NCBI GenBank assembly: GCA_020024855.1
Contig: JAHHTB010000098.1
Location: forward strand, 1-6,803
Direction of reading: 5' to 3'
Length of the DNA: 6,803 nucleotides
From: Fusobacterium sp.
GTDB lineage: Bacteria > Fusobacteriota > Fusobacteriia > Fusobacteriales > Fusobacteriaceae
In this document: positions 6,788 through 6,803 of the stretch, piece by piece
Position numbering within the stretch: position 1 is the stretch's first letter
Layout of the letters: each line of letters opens with the position of its first letter
The notes under the pieces: generated by a model
Databases searched by the model: none
What the model was told of the DNA's origin: nothing
Seen by the model: the letters and a program-made list of their open reading frames with translations, nothing else
Translations under genes and position numbers: made by a program

Positions 6788-6803
6788 TTCAAAAAATTTT
6801 GAA
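6788..6803. terminator. Inverted repeat at window edge, possible terminator half or element end
   Basis: TTCAAAA and TTTTGAA are exact reverse complements around AA. The bases just before it (AAGACTTTC) could pair with sequence beyond the window and make a long stem, so this may be the tip of the operon terminator. The window ends before that can be seen. On its own the repeat is a weak AT-rich hairpin. Confidence 0.28.

Overview
The window is very AT-rich and its proteins are dominated by Lys, Asn, Glu and Ile. It encodes two outer-membrane proteins with typical Gram-negative export signals and barrels ending in Phe. This combination fits Fusobacterium or a close relative (Fusobacteriota). 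That assignment rests on composition and protein style, not on a marker gene. There are no RNA genes, insertion sequences or CRISPR arrays.

Layout. Positions 1-186 are a non-coding control region. It contains a near-consensus promoter facing right (TTGACT, 18 bp, extended -10 TGaTATTAT) and a near-consensus promoter facing left out of the window (TTGACA, 17 bp, TAAAAT). Two perfect palindromes lie here, one exactly in the spacer of the leftward promoter. A run of GATAAT-like hexamers sits over the predicted start of the rightward transcript. Positions 187-2406 encode a complete TonB-dependent outer-membrane receptor. A 63-base gap follows with no clear promoter or terminator. In it a very strong Shine-Dalgarno sequence is separated from the next start codon by a 12-bp hairpin. 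Positions 2470-6717 encode a complete 1415-residue type Va autotransporter. Its long passenger is mostly charged and helical, with a short beta-helix-like island and a C-terminal barrel of about 278 residues. Positions 6718-6803 hold two tandem 24-base repeats that each fold into a small bulged hairpin, then an inverted repeat cut by the window edge.

How it may work together. The two genes look like one transcription unit: a TonB-driven importer followed by a large surface-displayed protein. I infer, without direct proof, that the autotransporter could capture or present a ligand (an iron or haem source, or another nutrient) to the receptor, or be a surface adhesin made under the same metal-limited conditions. 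The unusual points are the hairpin-bridged ribosome site, the composite passenger, the structured divergent control region and the paired hairpin repeats at the 3' end.
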